A stretch of DNA of 64,000 nucleotides from an uncultured Collinsella sp. (lineage in GTDB: Bacteria > Actinomycetota > Coriobacteriia > Coriobacteriales > Coriobacteriaceae): assembly GCA_902493855.1 (NCBI GenBank), contig CABUQV010000001.1, positions 62,001 through 126,000 on the forward strand. Direction: 5' to 3'. Below are positions 25,373-34,231 of the stretch, piece after piece. Below the pieces are notes generated by a model that did not search any database, was not told the origin of the DNA, and saw only the letters and a program-made list of their open reading frames with translations. The translations under genes were made by a program, and so were the position numbers. Within the stretch, counting starts at the first letter, position 1. Each line of letters starts with the position of its first letter.

Positions 25373-26086
25373 CTACAGTCCGTATTTCACGACGACACGG
25401 TTAATGCGACGGCACCAAGACCTGTACAAGGCGGCCAAAAACACGCAGGTCGCAAGGCCGTGCGTAATATCGAACGGCACTGCCGTGGCAAGACGCGCCA
25501 CGGCACCCGCCCAAGTAAGCGGCTGTACAAATCCAATGATGTCATACGCGTTGATCACCACGCCGTACAGCAGACCCGAAGCAAAGCCGTACGCCATCAG
25601 CGCCGGCATGCGCACGGTTCCATCCGCACGGTCGAACGCACCGGCATGCGCCAGCGCACCGCCAACATAGCCAACCAGGCCCCAGGCATACATCTGCCAT
25701 GGCGTCCACATGCCCTGCCCAAAAAAGAAATTGCTGGTCAGTGCTGCCAACGCGCCGACCATGAAGCCGTTGCGACGCCCGAGCGTCGCCCCGGCGATGA
25801 TGGCGATGGCGCTCACGGGTTTAAAGTCGGGAATGGGGCCGAACAAGATGCGGCCCGCCGCCGCCAGCGCCGCCAGCACCAGCGTGGGCATAATCTGGCG
25901 CAGGCCCGGTCGCGACGCCTCGTAGCCTGCAAAGAACAGCGCAAGCACCAGCGCCACCACGACAAGCATGGCGAGCGCCGCCTGCTCAACGCCCGCCAGC
26001 AACGCCGTTGCCATCACCGCCGGCACCGCCAACAACAGCGGAATCTCCAGTTTTGTGAGTAAACGCGAGAAACGACAGTCCGTCAT
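25373..26086 (-). CDS. ECF transporter substrate-binding membrane subunit (S component)
   Basis: A 237-residue membrane protein with about six helices. It has the motif 'SNFFFGQGMWTPWQMYAWG', seen in one family of energy-coupling-factor S components, and 'GRILFGPIPDFKPVSAI' upstream of it. It should bind a vitamin or similar small molecule and load it into the EcfT/EcfA module encoded just upstream in the operon. The family has been linked to cobalamin or cobalamin precursors, but I cannot assign the ligand, and no riboswitch is visible upstream. The ATG at 26086 lies 4 bp after the ATPase stop; the frame is open further upstream only within the ATPase gene. Confidence 0.8.
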   Translation of the reverse strand: MTDCRFSRLLTKLEIPLLLAVPAVMATALLAGVEQAALAMLVVVALVLALFFAGYEASRPGLRQIMPTLVLAALAAAGRILFGPIPDFKPVSAIAIIAGATLGRRNGFMVGALAALTSNFFFGQGMWTPWQMYAWGLVGYVGGALAHAGAFDRADGTVRMPALMAYGFASGLLYGVVINAYDIIGFVQPLTWAGAVARLATAVPFDITHGLATCVFLAALYRSWCRRINRVVVKYGL

Positions 26087-26090
26087 CCCA

Positions 26091-27734
26091 TCACGCCCTA
26101 TAGAACACGTTGTCGGCAAAGAAGTCGGCCGGGGGCTCCACGCAGGCAATCTCGCCGTCAAACATCATGGCGACGTCGTCGGCTACCTGCTCGGCAAAGT
26201 CCAAATCGTGCGTAGCCATGATGACGGTGCCGCCAGCCTTCGCATGGTCACGCAGGGCACGGGCGATGATGCGGCGGCTGGCCAGGTCCAAACCCTTGGT
26301 GGGCTCATCGAGCAATAGCAGCTCGGGGCCAATCAACAGCAGCTTTGCCAACGCAAGCAGCTGGCACTGACCGCCCGAAAGATCGTACGGGTGACGCGCC
26401 TCCAAGCCCGCCAGACCCAGGCGCGCTGTCTGCTCCCGTGCTGCGGCCTCGTCGTATCCGCAGGTCGAGGCCCATTCCATCAGCTCATCGCGAACCGTCT
26501 CGGCAACCAGCAATGCCTTGGGATTCTGTGGCAGCAGCGCCGCCGAGGCCGCTTCGCGCACCATGCGGCCGCGCTGCAGCTTGGCGGTCTTCGCCAGCAC
26601 CGAGAGCATCGTCGACTTACCGCATCCGTTGCCGCCCACGATTGCATGCACCGCGCCAGCCGAAAACGAAGCATCGAGCCCGCGCAGCACCCAGCCGGAC
26701 GCTCGATCGTAGCGAAACCAGCCTTCCGACAGGGTGGTAGCCGACCCGCCGTGCATTTTTTGGAGTATTCTGCTTCCATCCGTGCGCGAGAAGGCTTCCG
26801 AGCCGTTCTCGAGCGACGTTTGCGCCACAAATTCGGACGATTTGTCCAATTCCGAACTTTTTTTCGCGCTCGATACGTCCCCGGGCGGCTCCAGAGAGCC
26901 CAAATTGTCCTCACGCCTGCTGAATACTCCTTTATTTGCACATCGGATGGCAGCCCACCCCAACATGTCATCGGAAAACAGCGATTCTCGGCGTCCCAAA
27001 GAAGCCATATCCGCCACCTCGCGCACGCGACCGTCCTCAATCCGGTACGCACACGTCGCGTATTCGAGCATTGGGCGCGGCTGATGCGTCGCCACAACAA
27101 CCGTGCAGCCCAGCTCGCGATTCACACGAAACAGCGCGTGCAGGAAATTCTTCTCCGCAACCGGATCAAGCTGAGACGTGGGCTCGTCGAGCAGCAGCAC
27201 GCGCGGGCGCAGCGTCAGAACGGCCGCCAACGACAGCAACTGTTTGCGACCGCCCGAAAGCGTGTCAGTATCGCGGTGAAGCCAATCTTCCAGCCCAAAG
27301 AAATAGCTGGTCTCAGCTACGCGACGGCGCATCTCATCACGCGCTAGCCCCAAGTTTTCCAGGCCAAACGCCATCTCGTGCCACACGGTTTCGCACACGA
27401 TCTGGTTCTCGGGATCCTGGAACACATAGCCCACGCGCTCCGCCGATGCCCGCACATCCATGTCGGCGACGTTCTCGCCCAGCACGAGCAGTTCGCCAGT
27501 GCGCTCGCCCGCCGGAGCGATCTCGGGCTTGAGTAGCGACAGCAACGTCGACTTACCCGATCCGGTACCGCCGACAAGCAGCGCAAATGCACCTTGGGGA
27601 ACAGACCAGTCGAGTCCCTCGAGCACCGCAGCATCCGCATCGTGGTAGGCAAAGCTCAGGCTCCGCACCTCAATCGCCGGCATATCCGGGCCGTATGCCG
27701 CGCCCGACACCGGTCCCCTATCCAACCGAGCCAT
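26091..27734 (-). CDS. ecfA: Double ECF ATPase (two ABC domains fused)
   Basis: A 547-residue fusion of EcfA1 and EcfA2. Domain 1 (about 20-260) has Walker A GGTGSGKST at 55-63, signature 'LSGGRKQ' and Walker B 'VLLLDEPTSQLDP'. Domain 2 (about 335-547) has 'GGNGCGKST', 'LSGGQCQLLALAKLL' and 'LLLLDEPTKGLDL'. The linker (about 266-328) is Ser/Glu/Lys-rich and coincides with a palindromic DNA insert at 26753-26938. It powers vitamin uptake with EcfT. The start ATG overlaps the EcfT stop (ATGA), and the S component follows directly. Confidence 0.9.
   Translation of the reverse strand: MARLDRGPVSGAAYGPDMPAIEVRSLSFAYHDADAAVLEGLDWSVPQGAFALLVGGTGSGKSTLLSLLKPEIAPAGERTGELLVLGENVADMDVRASAERVGYVFQDPENQIVCETVWHEMAFGLENLGLARDEMRRRVAETSYFFGLEDWLHRDTDTLSGGRKQLLSLAAVLTLRPRVLLLDEPTSQLDPVAEKNFLHALFRVNRELGCTVVVATHQPRPMLEYATCAYRIEDGRVREVADMASLGRRESLFSDDMLGWAAIRCANKGVFSRREDNLGSLEPPGDVSSAKKSSELDKSSEFVAQTSLENGSEAFSRTDGSRILQKMHGGSATTLSEGWFRYDRASGWVLRGLDASFSAGAVHAIVGGNGCGKSTMLSVLAKTAKLQRGRMVREAASAALLPQNPKALLVAETVRDELMEWASTCGYDEAAAREQTARLGLAGLEARHPYDLSGGQCQLLALAKLLLIGPELLLLDEPTKGLDLASRRIIARALRDHAKAGGTVIMATHDLDFAEQVADDVAMMFDGEIACVEPPADFFADNVFYRA
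26753..26938. repeat. Palindromic element inserted in frame in the ECF ATPase linker
   Basis: The ends are inverted copies around GGAGTATTC (26762-26770) and GAATACTCC (26922-26930), with T- and A-rich flanks. An inner inverted repeat, AATTCGGA / TCCAATTCCGAA, lies near 26835-26860. The stretch is AT-richer than the gene around it and encodes a polar linker with no recognisable domain, which suggests an inserted repeat that kept the frame. Confidence 0.65.
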
Positions 27735-28627
27735 CAGCCGAACCTCTTCTCATCGATCGCATGCAACACGCAGGGCAGCATCATCCAGGCAGCGTACACG
27801 ACATAGCCCAGCCACGGCGCCGGCACCGATAGTTGCGGGTAAAACGAATACTGCGTTGTCGCGGTCCATGCCACCGCCACCGCAGCGGCACCAAACACCG
27901 CAAGCCCAACCAGCGCGGCAACATCGCCGCGACCCAGCCGATACCGCGCGTACGTCGTGCGACGTGTCGCGGCGCCCCATCCACGGGAGCGCATGGCGTC
28001 CGCGCGCTCCAGCGAATCTTCCATGCCCCAGCCCATCAACACGCTCGATGCCCGTAGGCGCGAACGCACGGGATCGGCCGGCGCGCGACCCGGCACATCA
28101 ATCGCATCCTGCACCGCCAGTACCGTACGACCGCGGCGTAAAAACTGCGGGATAAGCCGCATGCACATCGAGATCATGAGCGCGAGCACCGGCGCGGCGT
28201 TGCCCAAAAGCGCAAGTACCTTGTCGTATTCGAGCATCGACGCCGCGGCCTCAAACCACAGCACGCTCGCCACGAACAGCCCGCCCATGCACAGGCCGTA
28301 AACCATGCTCTCTAGATACACCGCACGCATGCCAATACGAAACAGCTCCGTCGAGCCCGATGCACTAAACAGCGGATTGAGCGCCGCAATGATCAAAATC
28401 ACCGGCAGCTGCCAGCGAAGCGCGCCCAACGTGCGCGCAACACCGCGCGTCGCAAGCCCGTACGCCAACCCGCCCGCAAGCGATAGCGCAATCAGCACCG
28501 GTTGCATCGAGAACATGGTGAGCCCCAACGTCAGCACCATGTAGAGCGCCGGCACCGCCGGATGCGACATCGAAAATGCCGCGACGGGTTCGTTGCCCGA
28601 TTCCTCTCGCATGGTGTCCACGGGCAT
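27734..28627 (-). CDS. ecfT: ECF transporter transmembrane coupling protein
   Basis: A 297-residue EcfT with about five or six helices. The coupling motif 'ADAMRSRGWG' lies about two thirds in, where it should contact the ATPase groove. It joins the S component to the double ATPase. The gene order T-A-S with overlapping or near-touching ends indicates one operon. The start is uncertain: GAGGGG lies six bases before the ATG at 28627, and other in-frame starts are at 28633 and a TTG at 28645. It is divergent from glmU. Confidence 0.87.
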   Translation of the reverse strand: MPVDTMREESGNEPVAAFSMSHPAVPALYMVLTLGLTMFSMQPVLIALSLAGGLAYGLATRGVARTLGALRWQLPVILIIAALNPLFSASGSTELFRIGMRAVYLESMVYGLCMGGLFVASVLWFEAAASMLEYDKVLALLGNAAPVLALMISMCMRLIPQFLRRGRTVLAVQDAIDVPGRAPADPVRSRLRASSVLMGWGMEDSLERADAMRSRGWGAATRRTTYARYRLGRGDVAALVGLAVFGAAAVAVAWTATTQYSFYPQLSVPAPWLGYVVYAAWMMLPCVLHAIDEKRFG

Positions 28628-28817
28628 CCCCATCCCCTCGCTCAAACGTCAACGCCGCAGCGCCGCCACCATACACAACCAGCGCAAACGCCGTACCGCC
28701 GGCCCAAGCCTCAGCTGCCGCGCATCAATCGTTACGCGCTCATCATATGCCTGCGGTATCATATTGCGCCGTGTATCGTTTCCAAACACACGTCTCTATA
28801 ACGTAACAGGAGATCAC

Positions 28818-30230
28818 ATGGACGCAACCGCAATTATCCTCGCTGCCGGCGAGGGCACCCGCATGAAGTCGAACCACTGCAAGGTTTCGCACAAGATCCT
28901 GGGCAAGCCCATGGTCCAGTGGATCGTCGACGCTACCATCAAGGCCGGCTGCAGCCGCGTCGTGGTCGTCATCGGCAGCCACGCCGACGAGATGCGCGCC
29001 CTGATCGACGGCGCCTACGCCAGCAGCGCCACCAAGGTCGAGTGCGTCGAGCAGACCGAGCGCCTTGGCACCGGTCACGCCGTGAAGGTCGCACTCGAGG
29101 CCTGCGGCATCACCGAGGGCCCGGTCGTCGTGCTCAACGGCGACTTGCCGCTCATCACCGCCGACACCGTCGCCAAGTTCGCGCAGACCGTCGCCACCGG
29201 CGAGCTCGCCTGCACCGTCATGACCATGACCCCGCCCGATCCTTTCGGCTACGGCCGCATCAAGCTGGGCGCCGACGGCCAGATCGAGCGCATCATCGAG
29301 CAGAAGGACTGCACGCCCGAGCAGGCCGCCACGCTGCTGGAGTGCAACGCCGGCTGCTACGCCTTCGACGGCGCGCAGCTCGCCGCCCACATTAACGAGA
29401 TCGGCAACGACAACGCGCAGTCCGAGTACTACCTGCCCGACATGCTCGAGATTCTCAAAGGCCACGGCCAGGCGGTCTCCATCTTTCACTGCGACGACTA
29501 CCGCGACGGCCTGGGCGTCAACAGCCGCATCCAGCTCGCGCAGCTCACCGCCATCGCGCGCGACCGCATCAACGAGCACTGGATGGCAGAAGGCGTCACG
29601 TTCATCGACCCCACGCAAGCCTGGATCGGTCCCGACGCCACCATCGGCCGCGACACCGTCGTGTGGCCGCAGACGCATCTGATCGGTCACGCCACCGTGG
29701 GCGAGGAGTGCCAGCTCGGCCCCAACAGCCGCCTCACCGACACCACCGTCGGCAGCGGCTGCATCATCGATGAGACCATCGCCATCGAGGCCGTCATCGA
29801 GAACGGCGTCGACTGCGGCCCGCGCGCCTACCTGCGCCCGGGCACCCACATGCTCGACGGCTCCAAGGCCGGTACGCACGTGGAAATCAAGAAGTCCACG
29901 ATCGGCGAGGGTTCCAAGGTGCCCCACCTGTCCTACATCGGCGACACCACCATGGGCTCCGGCGTCAACGTAGGCGCGGGCTCTATCACCTGCAACTACG
30001 ACGGCGTCCACAAGCACAAGACCGTCATCGGCAAGGATGCCTTCATCGGTTCTGACACCATGATGGTCGCGCCCGCCCAGATTGGCGACGGTGCGCTCGT
30101 GGCCGCCGGCTCCGTCATCACCGAGCCGGTCCCGGCCGACGCACTCGGTCTGGGCCGCGCCCGTCAGGTAAATATTGAGGGCTGGGCCGCCGATTATCGC
30201 CGTCGTCTGCACGAGGACGACGAGGCATAA
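28818..30230 (+). CDS. glmU: Bifunctional UDP-GlcNAc pyrophosphorylase / GlcN-1-P acetyltransferase
   Basis: A 470-residue enzyme making UDP-N-acetylglucosamine for peptidoglycan. The uridylyltransferase domain starts 'AIILAAGEGTRMKS' with 'QTERLGTGHAV' and 'VLNGDLPLI'. The C-terminal left-handed beta helix has hexapeptide repeats, 'GTHVEIKKSTIGEGSKVPHL', 'GDTTMGSGVNVGAG' and 'NYDGVHKHKTVIG', which include active-site residues. The ATG at 28818 follows CAGGAG at good spacing. The frame is open well upstream, but that part lies in the divergent promoter region. The codon use is the strongly GC-biased kind of a highly expressed gene. Confidence 0.96.
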   Translation: MDATAIILAAGEGTRMKSNHCKVSHKILGKPMVQWIVDATIKAGCSRVVVVIGSHADEMRALIDGAYASSATKVECVEQTERLGTGHAVKVALEACGITEGPVVVLNGDLPLITADTVAKFAQTVATGELACTVMTMTPPDPFGYGRIKLGADGQIERIIEQKDCTPEQAATLLECNAGCYAFDGAQLAAHINEIGNDNAQSEYYLPDMLEILKGHGQAVSIFHCDDYRDGLGVNSRIQLAQLTAIARDRINEHWMAEGVTFIDPTQAWIGPDATIGRDTVVWPQTHLIGHATVGEECQLGPNSRLTDTTVGSGCIIDETIAIEAVIENGVDCGPRAYLRPGTHMLDGSKAGTHVEIKKSTIGEGSKVPHLSYIGDTTMGSGVNVGAGSITCNYDGVHKHKTVIGKDAFIGSDTMMVAPAQIGDGALVAAGSVITEPVPADALGLGRARQVNIEGWAADYRRRLHEDDEA

Positions 30231-30244
30231 CGTTTCGCCAAGCA

Positions 30245-30281
30245 CAAAAGGAGCTGTTCCCTGGGGACGGCTCCTTTTTCT
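30245..30281 (+). terminator. Terminator of glmU
   Basis: AAAAGGAGC...GCTCCTTTTTC. The loop side contains TTCCCTGGGGACGG, linking it to the GGGAC hairpin family seen elsewhere in the window. Confidence 0.75.
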
Positions 30282-30422
30282 ATCGTGACCTGCGCGGCCG
30301 GATGAGTGGTCGGTTCGTGTCCGTTGACGGTAAAGACGTTATCAAGACCCGATTAACCCCGCCGCACGGTTACAATGCAAAAAGGCATCTATATGGCATT
30401 CGATGTATAAAGGAGAAGGGTA

Positions 30423-31409
30423 ATGCCGATTAATGATCCCGAGAAGTCGGAGAATATGCGCAAGTCCATCCGCGTGTATTCCGGTTCCTCCAACCGTCCC
30501 CTCGCTCAGAAGATCGCTGAGTACCTTGGGGTCGAGCTTTCGGGCCTTACGCTAAAGCAGTTCGCCAACGGTGAGATTTACGCCCGCTACGACGAGACCG
30601 TCCGCGGCGCCGACGTCTTCCTGATTCAGTCTGTGGCCGGCGGCAACGTCAACGACATGCTCATGGAGCTGCTCATCGCCACCGACGCTGCCAAGCGCGC
30701 ATCCGCCCGCTCCATCACCGCCGTTATCACCCACTACGGCTATGCCCGCCAGGACCGCAAGGCCGGCCCGCGCGAGCCCATCACCGCCCGCCTCGTCGCC
30801 AACCTGCTCGAGCGCGCCGGCGTCAACCGCATCATCACCCTCGACCTGCACCAGGGCCAGATCCAGGGCTTCTTTGATATCCCGGTCAACCACCTGTCCG
30901 CACTGCCGCTGTTTGGCCAGTACTACAACGACATGCACTTCGACACCGATAACCTGGTTGTCGTCTCCCCCGACGTGGGTCGTGCCAAGGCCGCCAAGAA
31001 GCTGTCCGACATGCTCGGCTGCGACCTGGCCATCGCCCACAAGGGCCGTCCGCGCCACAACGCCGCCGAGGTCATGGGCATCATCGGTGACATCAAGGGC
31101 AAGACCTGCATCATCAACGACGACATGATCGACACCGCTGGCACCCTGTGCGCCAACGTCAAGGAGCTCAAGGCTATGGGCGCTGGCGACATCTACGTCT
31201 GCGCCACCCACGGCATCTTCTCCGGTCCGGCCATCGAGCGTCTGAACGACGCCCCCATCGTCGAGTGCGTCGTCACCGACGCCATTCCCGTCGAGGTCGG
31301 CGGCAAGATCAAGACTATCTCGGTCGCCGAGGAGTTCGCTCAGGCCATCTCCGCCGTTTACCACGAGGAGCCCGTCTCCACGCTCGTCGGCGGCGACTTC
31401 GCGCTGTAG
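30423..31409 (+). CDS. prs: Ribose-phosphate pyrophosphokinase
   Basis: A 328-residue PRPP synthase, which makes the phosphoribosyl donor used by purF later in the window. It begins with 'VYSGSSNRPLAQKIAEYLG' and has 'FANGEIYARYDETVRG', 'YGYARQDRKAGPREPI', 'VVVSPDVGRAKAAK', and the PRPP-binding loop 'CIINDDMIDTAGTL'. The RBS AAAGGAGAAGGG is strong. The glmU-prs order is common in Gram-positive bacteria. Confidence 0.96.
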   Translation: MPINDPEKSENMRKSIRVYSGSSNRPLAQKIAEYLGVELSGLTLKQFANGEIYARYDETVRGADVFLIQSVAGGNVNDMLMELLIATDAAKRASARSITAVITHYGYARQDRKAGPREPITARLVANLLERAGVNRIITLDLHQGQIQGFFDIPVNHLSALPLFGQYYNDMHFDTDNLVVVSPDVGRAKAAKKLSDMLGCDLAIAHKGRPRHNAAEVMGIIGDIKGKTCIINDDMIDTAGTLCANVKELKAMGAGDIYVCATHGIFSGPAIERLNDAPIVECVVTDAIPVEVGGKIKTISVAEEFAQAISAVYHEEPVSTLVGGDFAL

Positions 31410-31442
31410 CCCGCCGCGCATCGCATCATCTTTGATGCTTTT

Positions 31443-31475
31443 AAAGGGTCGGAAGCTCGCTTCCGACCCTTTTTC
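31443..31475 (+). terminator. Terminator of prs
   Basis: AAAGGGTCGGAAGC-TCGC-TTCCGACCCTTTTT, an almost perfect stem followed by a T run. Confidence 0.9.
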
Positions 31476-31494
31476 TATCCCTCGCCAACCTTCC

Positions 31495-31699
31495 CTGGAC
31501 AATTAGTTCAGATACGTATTTTTTAAAGCTCCAAAGGGCCGTTCGAAACCTTCTGAGCTCCCCCGGCGGATGCCATGCCGCCCAAAGCTCATCTTTTTCG
31601 AGCACAACCGCCGCATCTTTACCCTCAAATCGCCCTCGAAGGCCCTTAGAAACGTCTCGAACACCCGCCGCTTTATACGTATCTGAACTAACTGTCCAG
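31495..31699. mobile_element. 205-bp element with 25-bp terminal inverted repeats, copy 1
   Basis: The ends are CTGGACAATTAGTTCAGATA (continuing CGTAT) and its inverted partner at 31675-31699 (ATACGTATCTGAACTAACTG, then TCCAG), with one mismatch. The interior is GC-rich and has no gene. The second element at 33022-33226 has the same ends and the same length. This has the shape of a small non-autonomous (MITE-like) element; no clear target duplication is seen. Confidence 0.65.
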
Positions 31700-31861
31700 T
31701 AGCTATCGTCAACCTTCGCGGCAAAGCTCAATTTCCTGCAATCCCCTCAACCGATTCCACCGATTTCATAACACCCAGCCGTTTGTGGCGCGCAGCGCCC
31801 CGCTGAGCGAAAAGAACGGCATGGTGGTCGCATTCTGCCGCCAACTTAGTACGTTATAGCT

Positions 31862-32989
31862 ATGACGACCGTGATTTCACATTTCTCCGCCCTCCGCGCA
31901 ATTCGTCGCGCACGACGGGCGTACTCTGCCCTACCCTGGGACTCCGTTGATAGTGAACAGCAAGCACAGGCCTTGGCTAGCTGCATTCCCAATAATGACG
32001 CGATAGACTTTGGCGCACTTTCGATACTCGACGCCTGGAATGAAGATGATTCCGAGCTACTCGATCTTCTCGTTTCAAACGAAGACAACAGACGCCCCGA
32101 CAAGCGACTTCTTCAGCATATTCTCTCCGCTCCGCTTCCTGAAGGTGCAATTATGCACGTCGAGGCCGACATCTACGCAACGTCTCCTGCCATGACAGCC
32201 ATGCTTTGTTCTAAAAATGAATCGGTCGCCAAAACCTTGATGCTCCTTATGGAGCTGCTCGGAACCTACTCCCTTCCGCCCGAGGCAACCTACCCCATCG
32301 CCTATGACGACATCTGGCCCAAGGGCGATAGCTGCGCAGCGACGGGCGATCTTGATTGCCTGGGCGGCCAGTCGGCAGCCGAACAGCAGAACGAAACCCG
32401 CTACGAACAGGCGCACTACAAATGCGAGCCCGCCACGACCATCGAAGATCTCGAGGCGGTCGCGCGCTTCGCCAAAAGTAGCTCATACACCTCGTTTCGC
32501 ACGGCAGTCAAGCTTGCCCGACCCGGATCTGCATCCCCAGCCGAATCCCTAATGTTAGCCGTTCTCGGAGCGCCCATGCGCTTTGGCGGATTCGGATGTT
32601 GCAGCCTGCCCATGGGAGGCCTGCTACTCAACTATCGAATCGACTTCGACACTCTTGCGGTTAACATGTCCTCCGGCATCCCTTACGCCATCTGCGACCT
32701 ATATTGCCCGGCCGCCGGAGTCGACAACGAATACAACGGAATTGGGCATGAGCTTCAAAACGCTCGCATCCACGATGGCAATCGAAATAATGGCCTCAAG
32801 GCAATGGGCATCCACGTCCTGGTTATCAATCGCGACCAAATGAAAGACCTTGTTGCACTCGAAGCCTTCGCCCAAACGATGCATCGACTCGCAGGAGTCC
32901 GATTCCGATATCGCATCAAGGGCTATCGCAAGCGTCAGGCCGCTTGGCTCAACGCTCTGCGGGCCGGAATCGGCCTTGCGCCGGTCTAA
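31862..32989 (+). CDS. Uncharacterised protein with DUF559/Vsr-like nuclease fold at C-terminus
   Basis: A 375-residue protein I do not recognise as a whole. The C-terminal ~110 residues resemble very-short-patch/DUF559 endonucleases: Asp279 in 'AICDLYCPAAG', Glu290 in 'DNEYNGIGHE', then an Arg/Asn-rich helix and 'LKAMGIHVLVINRDQM'. The N-terminal part is mixed helical, with an acidic segment and no domain I can name. No Shine-Dalgarno sequence precedes the ATG (the upstream bases are GTACGTTATAGCT), so translation may be leaderless. It is AT-richer than neighbouring housekeeping genes and lies between two 205-bp inverted-repeat elements, which suggests acquisition. It could be a defence or repair protein; this is inference. 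Confidence 0.6.
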   Translation: MTTVISHFSALRAIRRARRAYSALPWDSVDSEQQAQALASCIPNNDAIDFGALSILDAWNEDDSELLDLLVSNEDNRRPDKRLLQHILSAPLPEGAIMHVEADIYATSPAMTAMLCSKNESVAKTLMLLMELLGTYSLPPEATYPIAYDDIWPKGDSCAATGDLDCLGGQSAAEQQNETRYEQAHYKCEPATTIEDLEAVARFAKSSSYTSFRTAVKLARPGSASPAESLMLAVLGAPMRFGGFGCCSLPMGGLLLNYRIDFDTLAVNMSSGIPYAICDLYCPAAGVDNEYNGIGHELQNARIHDGNRNNGLKAMGIHVLVINRDQMKDLVALEAFAQTMHRLAGVRFRYRIKGYRKRQAAWLNALRAGIGLAPV

Positions 32990-33021
32990 ACGGCGAATCA
33001 CCCGTGCGCCGTCGAACAGGG

Positions 33022-33226
33022 CTGGACAGTTAGTTCAAATACGTATGAATAGACACATTGAATTAGGCTGTTTTGCAGCTATCTCTATACCATTCGCCCT
33101 ATTTGAAAGCGGGGTAGACTTCAAAACAGCGTCATATGGACTAACTAAAGTTCCAAAACAACGTATCGGCATTGAATTGAGCAATTCGAGTCCTCAGAAC
33201 TTATACGTATCTGAACTAACTGTCCA
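33022..33226. mobile_element. 205-bp element with 25-bp terminal inverted repeats, copy 2
   Basis: The ends are CTGGACAGTTAGTTCAAATA (continuing CGTAT) and ATACGTATCTGAACTAACTG (continuing TCCA) at 33203-33226. Ends and length match copy 1, but the interior is unrelated and AT-rich, with no gene. It lies 30 bp past the nuclease-like gene. Confidence 0.65.
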
Positions 33227-33340
33227 CCTCGGATTTTGACGGCCGTCCAAACGCCCCCAAACAACCTCAATTGCCCTCCATTTGACAGCGGCAACAGGGT
33301 CGCTCACCATAGCAGGCGACAAATCAACGAAAGGATGAAC

Positions 33341-33970
33341 ATGGCAGCTGCACAGCCGCTTAAGATTCGCATGGTTGCCGGACTTGGCAACCCTGGCGAT
33401 GAGTATGCCGAGACCCGCCACAACGCCGGTTTTAAGGCGATCGACGAGCTGGCCCGTCAGGCCGGCGTCACGTACTGGAAAAACCAAGCAGGCGCCGAGG
33501 TCGCGCTCATCAACATCAACGATGCCGAGGAAGAGAACGGCAAGCGCCAGATTGTACTGGTCAAGCCGCAGTCGTACATGAACACCTCGGGCGGGCCCAT
33601 CTCCAAGCTCTGCCGCGAGTACAAGATCAAGGCCGAGGAGCTGCTCGTCATCCACGACGAGCTCGATATTCCCGCCGGCGACGTGCGTGTTAAGGTGGGC
33701 GGAGGCCATGCCGGTCACAACGGCCTGCGCTCCATCATCGACAAGATGGGCAGCCGCGACTTTAGCCGTATCCGCACCGGCATCGGCAACCCTCCCGGCA
33801 AGATGGCCGTGGCAGACTACGTGCTCAAGCAGCTGCGCGCCCGCGAAGCCGAGGATTTCCAGGACACCTGCGCCCGCGCCGCAGATGCCGCCGGTCTGGC
33901 CATCGTCCACGGCGTAATCTACGCCCGCGATCACGTAAACGGCGCCGCTTCCGCCAACGGCAAGCACTAA
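33341..33970 (+). CDS. pth: Peptidyl-tRNA hydrolase
   Basis: A 209-residue enzyme that releases tRNA from stalled peptidyl-tRNA. It has 'VAGLGNPGDEYAETRHNAGF' with the catalytic His, 'VKPQSYMNTSGG', 'VIHDELDIPAGDVRVK' with the catalytic-site Asp, and 'GGHAGHNGLRSI'. The ATG at 33341 has AAAGG six bases upstream; the frame extends back without a better start. Its stop codon TAA is the first part of a repeat hairpin (33969-34006). Confidence 0.95.
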   Translation: MAAAQPLKIRMVAGLGNPGDEYAETRHNAGFKAIDELARQAGVTYWKNQAGAEVALININDAEEENGKRQIVLVKPQSYMNTSGGPISKLCREYKIKAEELLVIHDELDIPAGDVRVKVGGGHAGHNGLRSIIDKMGSRDFSRIRTGIGNPPGKMAVADYVLKQLRAREAEDFQDTCARAADAAGLAIVHGVIYARDHVNGAASANGKH

Positions 33971-34006
33971 AACCTACCATTTAGAGATGTTTATTTTGGC
34001 AGGTTT
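33969..34006. repeat. AAAACCTACC hairpin, copy 1, overlapping the pth stop
   Basis: AAAACCTACCA pairs with TGGCAGGTTT, with TTTAGAGATGTTTATTT between. The first two bases are the last two of the pth stop codon TAA. An inverted relative lies at 34132-34169 and a third at 60018-60058. Confidence 0.75.
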
Positions 34007-34078
34007 CATCTGCGGAAACGCGGCGGCGGCTGCGTCGCAATAAACCCTGTGCCGCTATACATATGCAACGCTCCAAAG

Positions 34079-34114
34079 GGGGCCGGCCTCACCGAAGCGC
34101 GAGGCCGGCCCCCT
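34079..34114 (+). terminator. GC-rich hairpin downstream of pth
   Basis: GGGGGCCGGCCTC...GAGGCCGGCCCCC is followed by TTTGTCGTTTTG, a good factor-independent terminator between two AAAACCTGCC repeats. Confidence 0.75.
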
Positions 34115-34131
34115 TTGTCGTTTTGCCTGAT

Positions 34132-34169
34132 AAAACCTGCCAAAATAAACCTCTCCCCCTTTGGCAGGT
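34132..34169. repeat. AAAACCTGCC hairpin, copy 2
   Basis: AAAACCTGCCAAA...TTTGGCAGGT with CTCTCCCCC near the loop, preceded by TGAT. It lies in opposite orientation to copy 1. Confidence 0.7.
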
Positions 34170-34231
34170 CGAAGTGGATAAACCCTGCTCCCAACCGCCG
34201 AAGACACACGTAAGTGACATGTCCATGAGGG

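Noticed and set aside
28628..28817. Cobalamin or other riboswitch before the ECF transporter genes
   Set aside because: The divergent gap is only ~190 bp and no conserved riboswitch core could be recognised.
28743..30245. A 500-codon frame antisense to glmU
   Set aside because: Asp/Gly/Val-rich shadow without domain motifs; glmU is certain.
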